In this document: in pieces, positions 53,381 through 64,000 of the stretch | How the letters are laid out: every line of letters begins with the position of its first letter | Position numbering within the stretch: the stretch's first letter is position 1 | From: Gentiana macrophylla | Lineage: Eukaryota; Streptophyta; Magnoliopsida; Gentianales; Gentianaceae | Length of the DNA: 64,000 nt | NCBI GenBank assembly: GCA_026214975.1 | Contig: CM047810.1 | Span: 38,867,280-38,931,279, forward strand | Direction: 5' to 3' | Notes under the pieces: generated by a model | Told to the model about the DNA's origin: nothing | Database searches by the model: none | The model's input: the letters and a program-made list of their open reading frames with translations, nothing else | Translations under genes and position numbers: made by a program

Positions 53381-54524
53381 GCACCTGACTGGACTAAGCC
53401 TTTTGAACTAATGTGCGATGCCTCTAACTACGCAGTGGGCGCAGTTCTAGGGTAGAGGATTGACAAAAAGTTCAGGCCGATCTACTATGCGAGCCGAACT
53501 TTGAACCCAGCTCAGTGTAACTACACTACTACGGAGAAAGAGTTCCTAGCTGTCGTTTTTGCTATGGATAAATTTAGAAGTTACCTTCTCGGGTCTCAAG
53601 TTGTGGTCTGGACAGATCACGCAGCATTACGCTACCTTATGGGAAAGGCAGACGCTAAACCAAGGATACTCATATGGATCCTGATACTACAGGAATTTGA
53701 CCTTGAAATTAAGGACAAGAAAGGTAGTGATAATGTTGTAGCTGACCACTTATCTCGCCTAGTGAACGAGGGTGGCGAAATCCCTAAGGATAGATGCCAA
53801 AGAGTAGGGAGACTCAGTAATAGGATGGAGATGCCTTTGAGGCCTATCTTGGAATGTGAGGTTTTTGACGTCTGGGGCATTGATTTTATGGGACCGTTCC
53901 CATCATCATGCTCTAACAAATATATTCTGGTCTGTGTGGACTATGTTTCCAAGTGGGTAGAGGCCATAGCCACCCAAACCAATGATCACAAAGTTGTAAA
54001 GAAATTCTTGCAAAAGAATATCTTTACTAGATTTGGTCATGTCTGTAGCCCTTATCGGTGATGAAGGTTCGCATTTTGTAATGCACCACTGGATAAAATT
54101 CTTGAGAGATATGGTGTCAAGCATAGAATTGGTACACCATACCACCCCAAACCAAAGGCCAAGTCGAGGTGAGCAGCAAGAAGTCTAAAGCGGATTTTGG
54201 AGAAGGCGGTAAATTCAAATAGATCCAACTGAGTCGAAAGTTGGACGACGCACTTTGGGCTTATCGCGCTGCGTTCAAGACCCCATGGGTACGTCACCAT
54301 TTCAAATGGTTTATGGCAAGGCTTGCCATCTACCGGTCAGAGGAACCACACGAGCTTCTTGGGCTATTAAATTCTTAAACTTCGATAGCCAACTCTGTGG
54401 GGAGAAAAGATTACTGCAACTACATGAGCTCGATGAATTCAGACTTAGGGCCTACGAGAACGCCAAGCTGAGCAAGGAGAGAACGAAGGCGCTCCACGAT
54501 GCAAAGATAAAAGATAGAGATTGA
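53381..54524 (+). pseudogene. pol: Athila RNase H and integrase, internally deleted
   Basis: Sequence jumps from the gag-pol linker straight into RNase H ([52 protein letters not shown]). Protease and RT are gone. A second deletion removes most of the integrase zinc region; only CQRVGRLS remains. The core follows: [11 protein letters not shown] (first Asp), then in shifted frames a SDEGSHF-like second Asp site near 54055, the Glu region near 54165, and the C-terminal part (DDALWAYRAAF, GKACHLPV, LHELDEFRLRAYENAKL) ending at TGA 54522. Not functional. Confidence 0.85.
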
Positions 54525-54626
54525 AGCGAAACCATATTCAATACAGTATAACGGAGCACCTAAGATAAACTTGGGGTGTTCGCTTCAAACTTAGGTGTTC
54601 GCTTCATTCATTTCTTCCAAGTTTTA
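54525..54626 (+). other. Athila 3' remnant
   Basis: About 100 bases after integrase with a repeated phrase (GGTGTTCGCTTCA at about 54577 and 54596). It ends at ACTTT, where copia B resumes. No LTR follows. Confidence 0.6.
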
Positions 54627-55060
54627 ACTTTGGAAGCAAAGACAAACCTAGATACACCAAAGGTTATGGTACCTTGATCAGAAATGGACTCACAATCAAG
54701 AATGTATCTTATATAGAATGATTGCATTACAATCTACTCAGCACTAGTCAATTTTGTGACATGGGATACATAGTTACATTTGACAAAGATTTCTGCATTG
54801 TCGTCAGTGAAACAGCATTTCAAGTTGTTCTAGCTGGTAGAAGAAAAGAGAATATGTATGTTGTAGATTGGACTACAGTAGTTGCAGAAACTTGTTTACT
54901 TGTGCATACCAAATCAGAAATCAGCTGGTTATGGCACAAGAAACTGAGTCATCTTAACTTTGATGACATCAACACACTTGTCAAGAAACAGTTAATTATT
55001 GGATTACCTGAGATTACCTACAAGAAGGATAGCTTATGTGATGCTTGTCAACAAGGAAAG
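54627..55060 (+). pseudogene. pol: copia B pol: protease end and GAG-pre-integrase
   Basis: Reads NFGSKDKPRYTKGYGTLIR, then the open piece 54722-55060 with YNLLSTSQFCDMGY, SWLWHKKLSHLNFDDIN and CDACQQG (HHCC region). It is cut by a solo LTR at GAAAG. About 800 bases between gag (40382) and this point, compared with A1, are missing from copia B. Confidence 0.85.
55056..55060. repeat. Target duplication of solo LTR, left
   Basis: GAAAG, against GAAAT at 56758-56762 (4 of 5 identical). Removing the LTR and one copy restores the copia reading frame. Confidence 0.75.
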
Positions 55061-56757
55061 TGTTGGAAATAAAATTTATGTTTTGATGATAATTCATAAT
55101 ATTTATTCAAAGTATTATCTTAACCTCATTGATGAAGTGCTGAAGCCAGCTGTTATAGTGAAAAGCTAAAAGATGTCTAGAACTTGATGTTTAGGTTTTA
55201 CTAGAGTCTGATATTTGTATAAGTTACATCAGACAAGCATTGTAATAGTTATTGTGTCGTGAAACTGAAAACTGGAAGTCATCTAGAAAACTGGAAATCA
55301 CTGAGAAAAACAAACTGACTTAGAATACACCAATATTGAACTGAAGAAAATAAGTTCGCTGAGGGACACAGACTCAGTTGACTAATCTAGAAGACTGAAG
55401 AACTGAGGGTACAAACTCAGTTATGAAGATTACAAGTCGAGACTATGAAGTTAGACTTCAGGCAAGTTTGTGGTGACCTGAACTGACTTTATGGATCTTG
55501 TATGAAGACCTAAGATTCATAAGGACAATGAATTCTTAGAAGATATTTGCTTATGCTGTACTCTGATTAAGTCAATTATAATCAGATGTAAACTGGAGTA
55601 GTGATATTTGAAGAAGAGTAAAAATCTCAGTTAATGCTCCAAGTCAGTCAAGAAACTGACAATTGATAAAACTCAGTATAAAACTGATTAGGAAACTCAG
55701 TATTACATATCAGCCATCCAAAAACCTGATAGTACAGTCGAACGTTTAAAAGGAAGCGACTTTATTGGATGAGTTACTGACACATCAGAACGGTCAGAAA
55801 ATATAGACGATACAATTCAAATTCAAGCCAGATGAACGTTGGATCTCACACTATAAATGGAGGACTTTGCACCAAGGATTAAAGAGACAATAATACGAAG
55901 ATTTAACAAAATTTTACAAGCAAATTTGTGCATTAGTCTTTTTATTCGAATTGCTATCATCTCAGTGCTACAACAAGATCACATCTAGAATTTCTTCAAG
56001 TGTTCAAGCTACACAGAATTTATCCAGATTCAGACACTTTGAAGAACCACAAAAAAGAATCAACTTATTGATTCTCAACCCAAGTTTGATTCTACATCAA
56101 AGGTTTAGACTGTGAAGCAAACCGGGAAGGTTTCGCCAAGGACAGTTGTTGCAAGCAGTCGGGTAGACTGTGTTTGTGGTGGTAGCTGGTGAAGAGGCAT
56201 ATGTAACCCTTCAAGGACCAGTGTTCAAGCAATTGAAGATCAGCAATTCTACCTGTTCTAAAACTGTTTAGATAGTGAAGCTAGGGATTAGCCAAGGACT
56301 ATTGTTTAGGACTTTTTGTAACAGTTCACCTCAAGAAGTTCTAGTGGAATTTTCCTCCGCACCACGAGGAAGAGAGGGCGTCTGCATTACACCACCTGGA
56401 ACCTCTATAATATTTGCCTTATTTACTTTACGCACTTATTTACTTACTCAGCATTTATCTACAGCATTTTGATAATTGATTGTTATACATCTCACAGTTC
56501 ACTAACTGACATTCTTCAGAATTTAGTTTAACACACTCCGCTTTCACAAAGAATAACAAGATCAAGAAAAAGGCTAGAATTATATCCGCTGCCGGTTGAC
56601 TCAGTTTTAAGCTTAAGTCAGTTTGACTTGAACTCAGCTTAACTCCACACAAGTTTTAACTGAACTTTAATTTGTTTTAAATCCAGTTTTAGGGACAAGT
56701 TTATTCACACCCCCCCCCCCCCTCTAAACTTGTGTTAGCCTTTCCAATGGACCAACA
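55061..56757 (+). repeat. Solo SIRE-type copia LTR
   Basis: 1,697 bp from TGTTGGAAAT to GGACCAACA, with 6-bp inverted ends TGTTGG/CCAACA. No interior sequence is attached on either side; copia B integrase flanks it directly. It has CTATAATAT near 56405 and a 14-C tract at about 56709-56722. Solo LTRs arise when the two LTRs of an element recombine. It gives the best full-length view of this LTR type in the window. Confidence 0.9.
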
Positions 56758-56762
56758 GAAAT

Positions 56763-57830
56763 CAAACAAAAGCAAGTTTCAAGACAAAATCACAGCATTC
56801 AACAACCAGAGTTCTAGAGCTACTACATATGGACTTATTTGGACATATCACACCAATCAGTATCAGTGGAAAGAAGTATACATTGGTGGTAGTAGATGAT
56901 TTTTCAAGATACACTTGGGTTATTTTCTTGACAAAGAAAAGTGAAACCAAGCAAAGACTTACAGAACTCCTCAAGAGACTTCAGAATCAGAAGAGTGTCT
57001 TAGTTGTGAAGATAAGATCAGATAAAGGAACTGAATTCCTCAACAAAGTGATTATTGAATATTGTGAAGAAAATGGTGTCTTACATCAACTTGCATCAAC
57101 TGCCACACCTCAACAGAATGGTGTATCTGAGAGAAGAAATAGAACACTCAAAGAAGCAGGAAGGACTATGATCTGTGAAGAAAAATTGCCTGAAAGATAT
57201 TGGGCAGAAGCAGCTAATACAGCGTGCTAAACACAAAACAGAGCTCTCATGAATTAAAGGCATGAAAAGACTCCTTATGAAATATGGAATGACAAAAAGC
57301 CAAATGTTTCATACTTTCACGCATTTGAAAGCAAGTGTTTCATACACAATAATGGAAAAGATCAACTTCATGTCTTTCAGCCCAAAGCTGATGAAGGAAT
57401 ATTTCTGGGATATTCAAGTGTCAGCAAAGCATTTAGAGTACTGAACAAAAGGACACTTAAGTATGAGGAATCAATACACGTAATATTTTATGAACTTAAC
57501 TTTCCTGGAGAAGAAACTGAAAATAGACCAGAACCAGTTTCTCAGTCTCAGCCTCAGTTACCAGTTTTACCAGAATCAATTTTTGTTGACATAGGAAGAT
57601 TAAGAGTTTTAGAATCATCAGATCAAGATCAACCTCAGTTTCCAACAACTAAACCACCCACAGTTGAACAGCATGATTCTGATCCAGTTCAAGATGATCA
57701 AGGCGAAGAAAATCAAGAACCAGTTCCTGAAGAACCAATTCAACAGAATTTAGATCCCTTGATGCAACCCCCAGTTTATCAATGGATGAGGAATCACCCT
57801 GAATAACAAGTAATTGGTGATACTCAAGCT
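56763..57830 (+). pseudogene. pol: copia B integrase and linker
   Basis: The core is open at 56829-57230: MDLFGHI (first Asp), RSDKGTEFLNKV (second Asp), NGVSERRNRTLKEAG (Glu). A stop at 57228 and frameshifts follow; the C-terminal part is readable through about 57480, then a Pro/Gln/Glu-rich linker to 57830. It is the continuation of 54627-55060 after the solo LTR. Confidence 0.87.
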
Positions 57831-59067
57831 GGTGTTCGAACTAGACATCAACAAGATGCAATGATTGCATGTTTTCTATCTCAATCTGAACCTAAAGAGA
57901 TAGAAGAAGCTTTGAAAGATCCAGATTGGATATTAGGTATGCAAGAAGAACTTAATGAGTTTGAAATAAATCAAGTATGGGAACTAGTAGACAGACCAGA
58001 TCATGTAAACATCATTGGCACTAAATAGGTTTACAGAAACAAGCTTGATGAAGATGGGAATATCATCAGAAACAAAGCTAGAGTTGTAGCTAAAGGATAT
58101 TCTCAAGCTGAAGGCATAAATTTTGATGAAACTTATGCACCAGTTGCAAGATTGGAAGCAATCAGAATATTTCTTGCCTTTGCAGCTCACAAGAAATTCA
58201 AAGTGTACCAGATGGATGTCAAAACTACATTTTTGAATGGGATTATAGAAGAAGAAGTTTATGTTCAACAACCACCTGGATTTGAGATAAAAGATCAAGC
58301 TGATAAAGTCTTTAAACTAAGAAAAGCTCTATATGGACTAAAACAAGCACCAAGAGCTTGGTATGAAACTCTGTCTCAGTTTCTAGTAGATAATGGATTT
58401 ATCAAAGGAACCATTGACAAGACTTTATTCAGAATGAAAATTGAAGAAAGTACCTTACTTTTTCAGATATATGTTGATGATATCTTTTTTGGATCAGAAA
58501 AGAACAACTCTGTGAGAAATTTGCAAGTTTAATGAAGAGCAAATTTCAAATGAGTATGATGGGAGAACTAAATTATTTTCTCGGTTTACAAGTTAAACAA
58601 CTGGATAATGGGATTTTCATTCACCAAACTAAGTATACAAGGGAATTGATCAAGGAGTTTGGAATGGAGAAATCAGCTGGCATTGCAACACCAATTGGGA
58701 CTAACATCAGATTAGATGAAGACAAAAAGGCAAAGATATGGATCAAACTCTCTACAAAAGAATGATTGGAAGTCTACTTTATCTTACTGCAAGTAGACCA
58801 GATATATCTTTTGCTATTGGTGTTTGTGCTAAATTTCGAACTAGACCAAAAGAAAGCTATCTCAGTTGTAAAAAGAACTTTGAAGTATTTGAAAGATACA
58901 GAAGGTGTTGGGATATGGTATTCAAAAGAAGGATAATTCAAACAGATATCCTATTCAGATTCAGATTATGCAGGATGCAAAGTGGACAGAAAAAGCACCT
59001 CAGGCACATGTTAGTTGCTAGGAAATAGACTTGTGTCATGGCTTAGAAAGAAGCAAAACTCAATCTC
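57831..59067 (+). pseudogene. pol: copia B RT and RNase H, cut by L4
   Basis: Motifs in order: [46 protein letters not shown] (first Asp), [23 protein letters not shown] (YVDD), MSMMGELNYFLGLQVK, SRPDISFAIGVCAKF. A TAG near 58027 and frameshifts near 58505, 58735 and 58880 break it. RNase H begins (SDSDYAGCKVDRKST) and is cut at CAATCTC by L4 at 59068. The rest lies outside the window, if it exists. Confidence 0.9.
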
Positions 59068-60075
59068 TGTTAGGTGTAGTGCCCGAAAGATAATTTGTGT
59101 AATTGTTTTTTATAACAGAATTTATCTCACCTTATTACTTGCTTTGTGCTTGTAAGTAATACACTGCTGCAAACCCTAAGTATATCAGTATGTAACCGCT
59201 TAACTCAGTGTATGGCATGCACGTGAGGATTGAGTTAGTGGTGATATACTTAAACTGTTAGTCCGTGGTGAACTTAATCAGAGTTTAGGGTCTCTTGATT
59301 AAAACACCAATAATGCGCCCAGAACACCTTAGGGTGTGATAGTCTTATCCTGACTGTCGGTAGAGGGTACCTACGTGGGGCATTTATATATGATGGCATT
59401 TCATATAGGACTGGACCGATTTAATCTTTATTTCTCGATATAATTCCGTAATCGATGAATCTTATTAAATCATTAGATGATCATGTATGGATCAACCTTA
59501 ATCCTGAGGTGATCACAGGGTGCTGCTTGTCTCGGGGTAGTGTTTGATGTGTTAGTTATGTGATTGGTTGGATGACATGTTATTTGGTTTCCTATTGGTC
59601 AATGACATGTCACAATTATTCATTAAGGAAAATATCTTTTTATTTTATTTAATTAATTATTTATTTAATTAATTAAAACTTGGAGACCAATGATTTAATC
59701 TCCTATAAAAGAAGAGTTATTCCAAGTTTAAAACACACTTGTAATTTTTCGCTCCACACACCAAAAAAGGAGAGAAAAAATTAGTTTTCTTGTCTTGGGT
59801 TTTTTAAGAAGAAAAACTACAAATTTTTCTTGGTGTTGCATATCAAGGAGGTTCTTATATCAAGAAGGGTGTCCACCAACCACCGTTTGGAGAACACATT
59901 GGAAGATCAAGGCTTATCATCCTAAGATCTTGGCTTATCTTCTTTCTATTGGTATGATTTTCTTAACCCCCTTGTAGTTGTTAAATCCTTTATTTATGTA
60001 TTGTAATATATAAATTGTGATCCATTCACTGCGCATAGATCTAATTCGTTTAGATCTGAGCTCCTACATCCCTCA
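59068..60075 (+). repeat. L4 5' LTR (short variant)
   Basis: 1,008 bp from TGTTAGG to CATCCCTCA. It follows the L3 LTR for the first 490 bases (to GTGTTAGTTA near 59557), then has different sequence, and rejoins the L3 type near the TATA box. A promoter-like CTATAAAA is at 59703-59710. Confidence 0.88.
59703..59710 (+). promoter_or_regulatory. TATA box of L4 LTR
   Basis: CTATAAAA, in the place matching the L3 box. Confidence 0.6.
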
Positions 60076-60077
60076 TG

Positions 60078-60090
60078 TGGTATCAGAGCC
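60078..60090 (+). other. Primer-binding site of L4
   Basis: TGGTATCAGAGCC, exact match to the initiator Met-tRNA complement, 2 bases after the LTR end. Confidence 0.92.
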
Positions 60091-63000
60091 AGGTTCCACG
60101 ATTTATGTAGTTATAATCATAAATAAACGATTTATAGGAGTGGAATTGCATGTAGATAAATTTTAACTTTTTATATGCATAGATAATGATTGGTTGTTGT
60201 GGTTGAAGAGATGGATTGGGGTTGACACTGTTTACCCATTAGATCTATTGTAAACTCATATAACGAACAAAATTCGTTCATATGAGTATAGGAAATTATG
60301 TAATTTATTTGTTGTTGCAATTTAATTTCCTAGAAGTAGATCTGTTTAGTTTCTGTTTAGTTTTTTTCTTTTTTCCCGTTGATTGAGCCGTTGCAACAAC
60401 GATCCCTCCGGTCAGAATCAAGATTAAAAGTTGAAGAACAAGATATCAAAATTTGGGGTCGACCGGAGTCCTTCTCAATATCCGTTAGTTACAATAAAGT
60501 GGCTGCTATAACAGAAAAACGCAGGATTCACAGAAACCCTAGCTGTGACTTCCTCGAATTTCTGGAAGAGTTTAGACAGTTGAAACGCAAATCCGACAAT
60601 TCAGATTAATAAAAGTGAAATTTTCGACATGTCATAAAAATTTCAGGTCGATCGGGTTTCATTTCGATTCCCGATCGGCCTTGAAAGTCAACGATCTTAT
60701 TTCTTTGTAGAGATGTATTCAGCGACAAAGGCGGCTCACTGGAGAAAATTGACAAGTAAAAACTCCGATCCAACCATCCATATTCAAGCCCGAGGAGTGA
60801 AGAACAGATCTGGAAAGTTTCGTCACGATCCAAGTTTCTTTGGCTTTCCGATCATCGAAGAATTTGAACAGCTGCAGATTATGTTAGAAAGTAGTAAACC
60901 CTAGTTAGGGGTTTGGTTAATTTATTTTCTAATAGGTTAGATACGGGGGTGCCAACGGTCCATCTCGGTGTTTATTTTCCGCACTAGAATACATGTTTAG
61001 ATTGTATGAGTAGAACCGGAAAATTGCCATGACATGCATCATATCATGAATTCCACTCCATATGCATACATGTAGAAATTAATTCGAGGAATTAGTTAGG
61101 CATGTATACAACACACGCAATTAGTTTTAATTAATTGTTTGATATTAATTAGAAACTAATTAGGGTAAAAAAAACTGAGGATCAAGGGTTTTGTCAATCG
61201 TCGAGGTTGAGTGATGGATTCTCGGTGAATCCCACTCTGCGAAAGCATAGGGAGTAAAATCCCAAAACCTTGTGGTTAAGGTGTTGGATTCTCGGTGAAT
61301 TCCACCTTACCTAGACGAGATTATGTTTTTTGCTCCGTAGTGTCTACGTGAAAGTTTGATGTTTAAGGATTGGATAATCACTGGCAAGCTTGGTTCGAAA
61401 ATGGTTTAACCATGGTTGGGTGGTCAACAGTAGCTACGGCTCGATCGACTTCACCCTCCACGTGTGGCGTTTGCACGGGGGTCCGGCAAGGCTGAGCCAT
61501 CCGACGAGCCACTACGGCTCAACGGAGCTCCCCTAGTCTTGACCCGTCCGACGGCCACATATGTTCCAACGAATAGGTCGGGTGGGCTAGCCCACATAAT
61601 TGACACCATTAGGGCCTATGATTTATTGTTTCTTAATGTAACATCAAGTCCAAAAACGTGATCAATAAACCCACCACTTTTTCAAAATATAGAGTGGGAG
61701 CGGGAGAGGCGACAGCCGACCCCACGGCCTCTACTGTTGACTCAAGCACCGTGAGAGAATGGTGACGCATCGTGCCGGCTTTGATTTCGGCCCCCTAAGG
61801 AAGGCCTTCACCACTATCAAAATTCAAGGCTTGGTCTCCGAAAGGATAGGATTTTGGGTACTCGCCGGGTCACTGACCGACCCTAAAGCGGCACACTCGG
61901 GGTCTACCTAAAAATCTGAAACAGTAGGTCACACTCATAAAGGGTATTTTGGCAATACCTTGGCTGAAAAAGGAAAGGTGATTGACGATCACAAATGAGA
62001 TGTTCGATTCTCAATTTGATCTTCAATATTAATCGAAAGCTCTTTGACCTACCCTAAGGCAGCACTGAGGCAAGAGATTAAGTCTTTGGAACGGTAGGAT
62101 AGACTATAAGTACTTAGTTTATAGTTCCTAAAATTTATTAGTAGTGTATGATTTGGATTTATTTTCTGTCAATTTTATTCACAACTATTTATATATCTCT
62201 CTAGGGTACTAGACTGCTAGTGTATGTATTAAATTGACTAGTAACGACTTCATTAAAAAGTGGTAAGTAACTAGAATGTTGTACTCATTAATCTTACATG
62301 CGATTAATCTTTCGGAAGAGATATTTCTCTTGAGCCTTCAAGATTTAAGTGACGTAAATAAGTATGTCACTGCTGTCACTCGTGTTGAACGAGAGACAAC
62401 CATAGTTAGTTTGAAAGATAATTGGGACGGTAAAATTCTTTTAGTGAATTTTTAATAGTGTAGTGACTACACGAGAAATTTTCTAATAGAAAATTGGAGA
62501 ATCATAAATTAAAGTGTCGCTAGTTAGACGGTATTTGGAACCGATAAACTAGTGGGAGCTTTTATCTTATGTTTTTCTGATTTATTAGAAAATTAGTCCC
62601 ACTGGGTAACGCTTTCATTAGACATCCCACAGTTCACGAGTAGTGTCTACTCAAACGAACTACTAGTTCAAGACTATTTCATTTTAAGGAAAGTCAAGAA
62701 TGGGAAAGAATGTCTACAAGTGTTAATCATCTAAACTAAGTTTGAGGCTAAACCGAAGTATTAATTAAAGAAAGTATATAGGATAAGGAAAGTGATTTCG
62801 GATCACTAACCAATGAATCCTTAGCGACTTTCTTAACCGAGTAACTCGACTCGGGAGCTAAGTTCTTTGGAAGAACAAGGAAGCTTTGCATTAACAACGA
62901 GCAGTAATTTCAGATAAAATAGTGGGAGTGGTATAAGGAAATGAATTTCGGATTCTATCCTTGAAAATCACAGAAAAATTTATTTTTTCTGTTTACATAT

Positions 63001-64000
63001 TCGTTGAAACAAATGGATTCACTTTCATCTCGATACTACTATTGCCAAATAGAAAGTGAATATGACATTTGTACGAATCCGAGACTCAGACTTTTGTTTG
63101 ATAAAGTCAGAACCACTAAGAAATGCTGAAAAGGTATATATAACACGTCTTAAACTATTATAGACAAACAGTTTTCGTATTAAGATAAACGATTCTTCAA
63201 AATCTATTAATTAGTTCATATATCCTAGAGATAAGACCTAATGACTTGCTAAGGGTGATTCCTATCTCCCAGTCTCGGAACACTGTCTTAAAGGAATAAT
63301 GACTATGCTTCATTTCAATTGGGAAAAGGTAATAGATTTGAAGAAATAACATAGCTTATTCATATTGACCTTCGGGGTCTAGTGAGAGATACAAGCTAAT
63401 GAGAGTTTTTGGAGTGGTGACATTTTGTCTGATAACTACTCGAAACACGATTTAGTTTATCTAAAGAATACGAGCAGGAGTCTCTGATTTTAGCAGAGAA
63501 TAGAGTATTCCATGCTCAGAAATTGGCTATCACATAGTCTTAGGACTGATGCTCGGCCTGCCTCCTAATGGAATGTTTTTACTAAGGAAGAAACCATAGA
63601 CTTGCCCTATATATAGTTATTGATGTACTACAATACACTGCTAAACTCGATTAAGATATTGTTGCAAAATAACGGTTAACATTATTATGTAAACCGAGAG
63701 GTCTACCTAGAAGATGCTAGTGAATTTATGGATAAAGAGTGAATTTGGCATTTAGCACTTAATGCTTGAAGGTATGACCGGAGATTTTGCGCATACGTTC
63801 AGATTGTGAATGTTTGTAAAATATCTTAATGTGACGAGTGAAGGTTGGTTATAAGATTCTTGAGATCAGAAAGTGACGGTTGAACTGTCACAATGCTTCT
63901 GATAGAATCTATAAGAAGCAGCCTTAAACCGCAGCCTTAAACCTTGGAGTATGGTTACCTAAAGGTAGTTACTATCTGATTTAATCAGACCACGTCCAAC
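60091..64000 (+). other. L4 interior, noncoding
   Basis: No gene is supportable. PPT octamers AGTGGGAG recur (near 61687, 62550 and 62928). The TTCTCGGTGAAT direct repeat is at about 61215-61305. Some L3 octamers have decayed here (for example near 63400). Confidence 0.75.

Larger units (their letters stand above)
40383..54626 (+). mobile_element. Athila-like Ty3/gypsy element, rearranged, hosting L3
   Basis: Order on the plus strand: a 63-base scrap that resembles the 3' interior end (GGGACGAACAAAAAGCTAAGTGTGG), a complete LTR (40446-41962), tRNA-Asp-type primer site, leader, gag (split by L3 at 42963-52050), gag-pol linker, RNase H and integrase, then a short 3' stretch to 54626. Protease and RT are deleted and there is no 3' LTR. 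Both borders carry ACTTT (40378-40382 and 54627-54631) against copia B. The order 3'-end, LTR, 5'-end is circularly permuted relative to a normal element. The lineage rests on the primer site, the linker LNAVTLRSGKK and the integrase phrase GKACHLPV. Confidence 0.82.
59068..64000 (+). mobile_element. L-family noncoding LTR element, copy L4 (right part outside window)
   Basis: It starts TGTTAGGTGTAG inside copia B RNase H. The LTR is 59068-60075, then primer site and interior. The interior is the reverse complement of L3 from 50344 down to about 46346, where the window ends. It contains no coding frame of note. The 5-bp left flank is ATCTC; its partner is outside. Compared with L3 the LTR is about 680 bp shorter. 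Confidence 0.88.

Noticed and set aside
56709..56722. Poly-C tract as a regulatory element
   Set aside because: A C-rich tract near the LTR end is common in this LTR type (also at 8060 and 32038); its length is probably slippage or base-calling noise.
59068..60075. Hammerhead ribozyme (retrozyme-type LTR)
   Set aside because: I looked for the CTGATGA...GAAA core in the L-family LTRs and did not see a convincing arrangement.
60076..60090. tRNA gene
   Set aside because: TGGTATCAGAGCC is only a primer site complementary to a tRNA end; no cloverleaf follows. The same holds for the other primer sites.
1..64000. Host protein-coding gene
   Set aside because: Every ORF with recognisable similarity belongs to a transposable element; remaining frames are short and without domain.

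Overview
This window is plant genomic DNA that consists entirely of transposable elements inserted into one another. I found no ordinary host gene, rRNA gene or tRNA gene. The evidence for a plant is the set of element lineages: SIRE/Maximus-type Ty1/copia elements with an extra ORF downstream of pol, a Tat/Retand-type Ty3/gypsy element with a second RNase H and an antisense extra gene, Athila-type Ty3/gypsy elements with the tRNA-Asp-type primer site, and a plant hAT transposon. A eudicot is likely but not proven. GT-AG introns are visible inside two of the elements.

Layout. (1) 1-7441: minus-strand copy (L1) of a large LTR element family with no visible coding capacity, here called the L family. 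It holds a 4.05-kb hAT transposon at 1023-5072 with an 8-bp target duplication, and it was inserted into the 5' LTR of copia element A1. (2) 7442-12561 and 22644-25560: copia A1 (LTR end, gag, protease, integrase, RT/RNase H, extra ORF), split by a complete 10,077-bp minus-strand Retand-like element (12562-22638) with two 532-bp LTRs and target duplication GTATG. The Retand-like element has an intact gag, a pol broken by small frameshifts, and a three-exon gene on the opposite strand between integrase and the 3' LTR. (3) 25561-30395: the RT/RNase H and extra ORF of another copia element (C), joined directly to the end of A1. (4) 30396-34567: a copia LTR leading into the gag of copia A2. (5) 34568-36171: an unassigned LTR-like piece and an L-family LTR fragment (L2). 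(6) 36172-39110: minus-strand Athila-like 5' end (LTR plus leader). (7) 39111-59067: copia B, with its gag at 39111-40382, then a rearranged Athila element (40383-54626) that itself carries a complete 9,088-bp L element (L3, 42963-52050, target duplication AGTTG), then integrase (split by a solo LTR at 55061-56757) and RT/RNase H. (8) 59068-64000: plus-strand L element (L4) that runs off the window.

How the parts work together. They do not form one pathway; they are layers of insertion. The copia elements are the oldest substrate, and the Athila, Retand and L elements landed in them. L3 landed in Athila, the solo LTR and L4 in copia B, and the hAT in L1. Nearly every reading frame is broken. 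The intact frames are the Retand gag, the antisense spliced gene, the A1 extra ORF and parts of several polyproteins.

The most unusual signals are a near-palindromic 12-mer (GGACG-NN-CGTCC type) scattered about 30 times through Athila LTRs and leaders, a PPT-like octamer repeated along the interior of the noncoding L family, the antisense spliced gene with its own promoter-like elements, and the extra ORF of the copia elements, which has no visible membrane segment. Copies of the L family differ mostly at CCG/CGG/CCGG sites, often by length, so some frameshifts may be consensus errors rather than biology.
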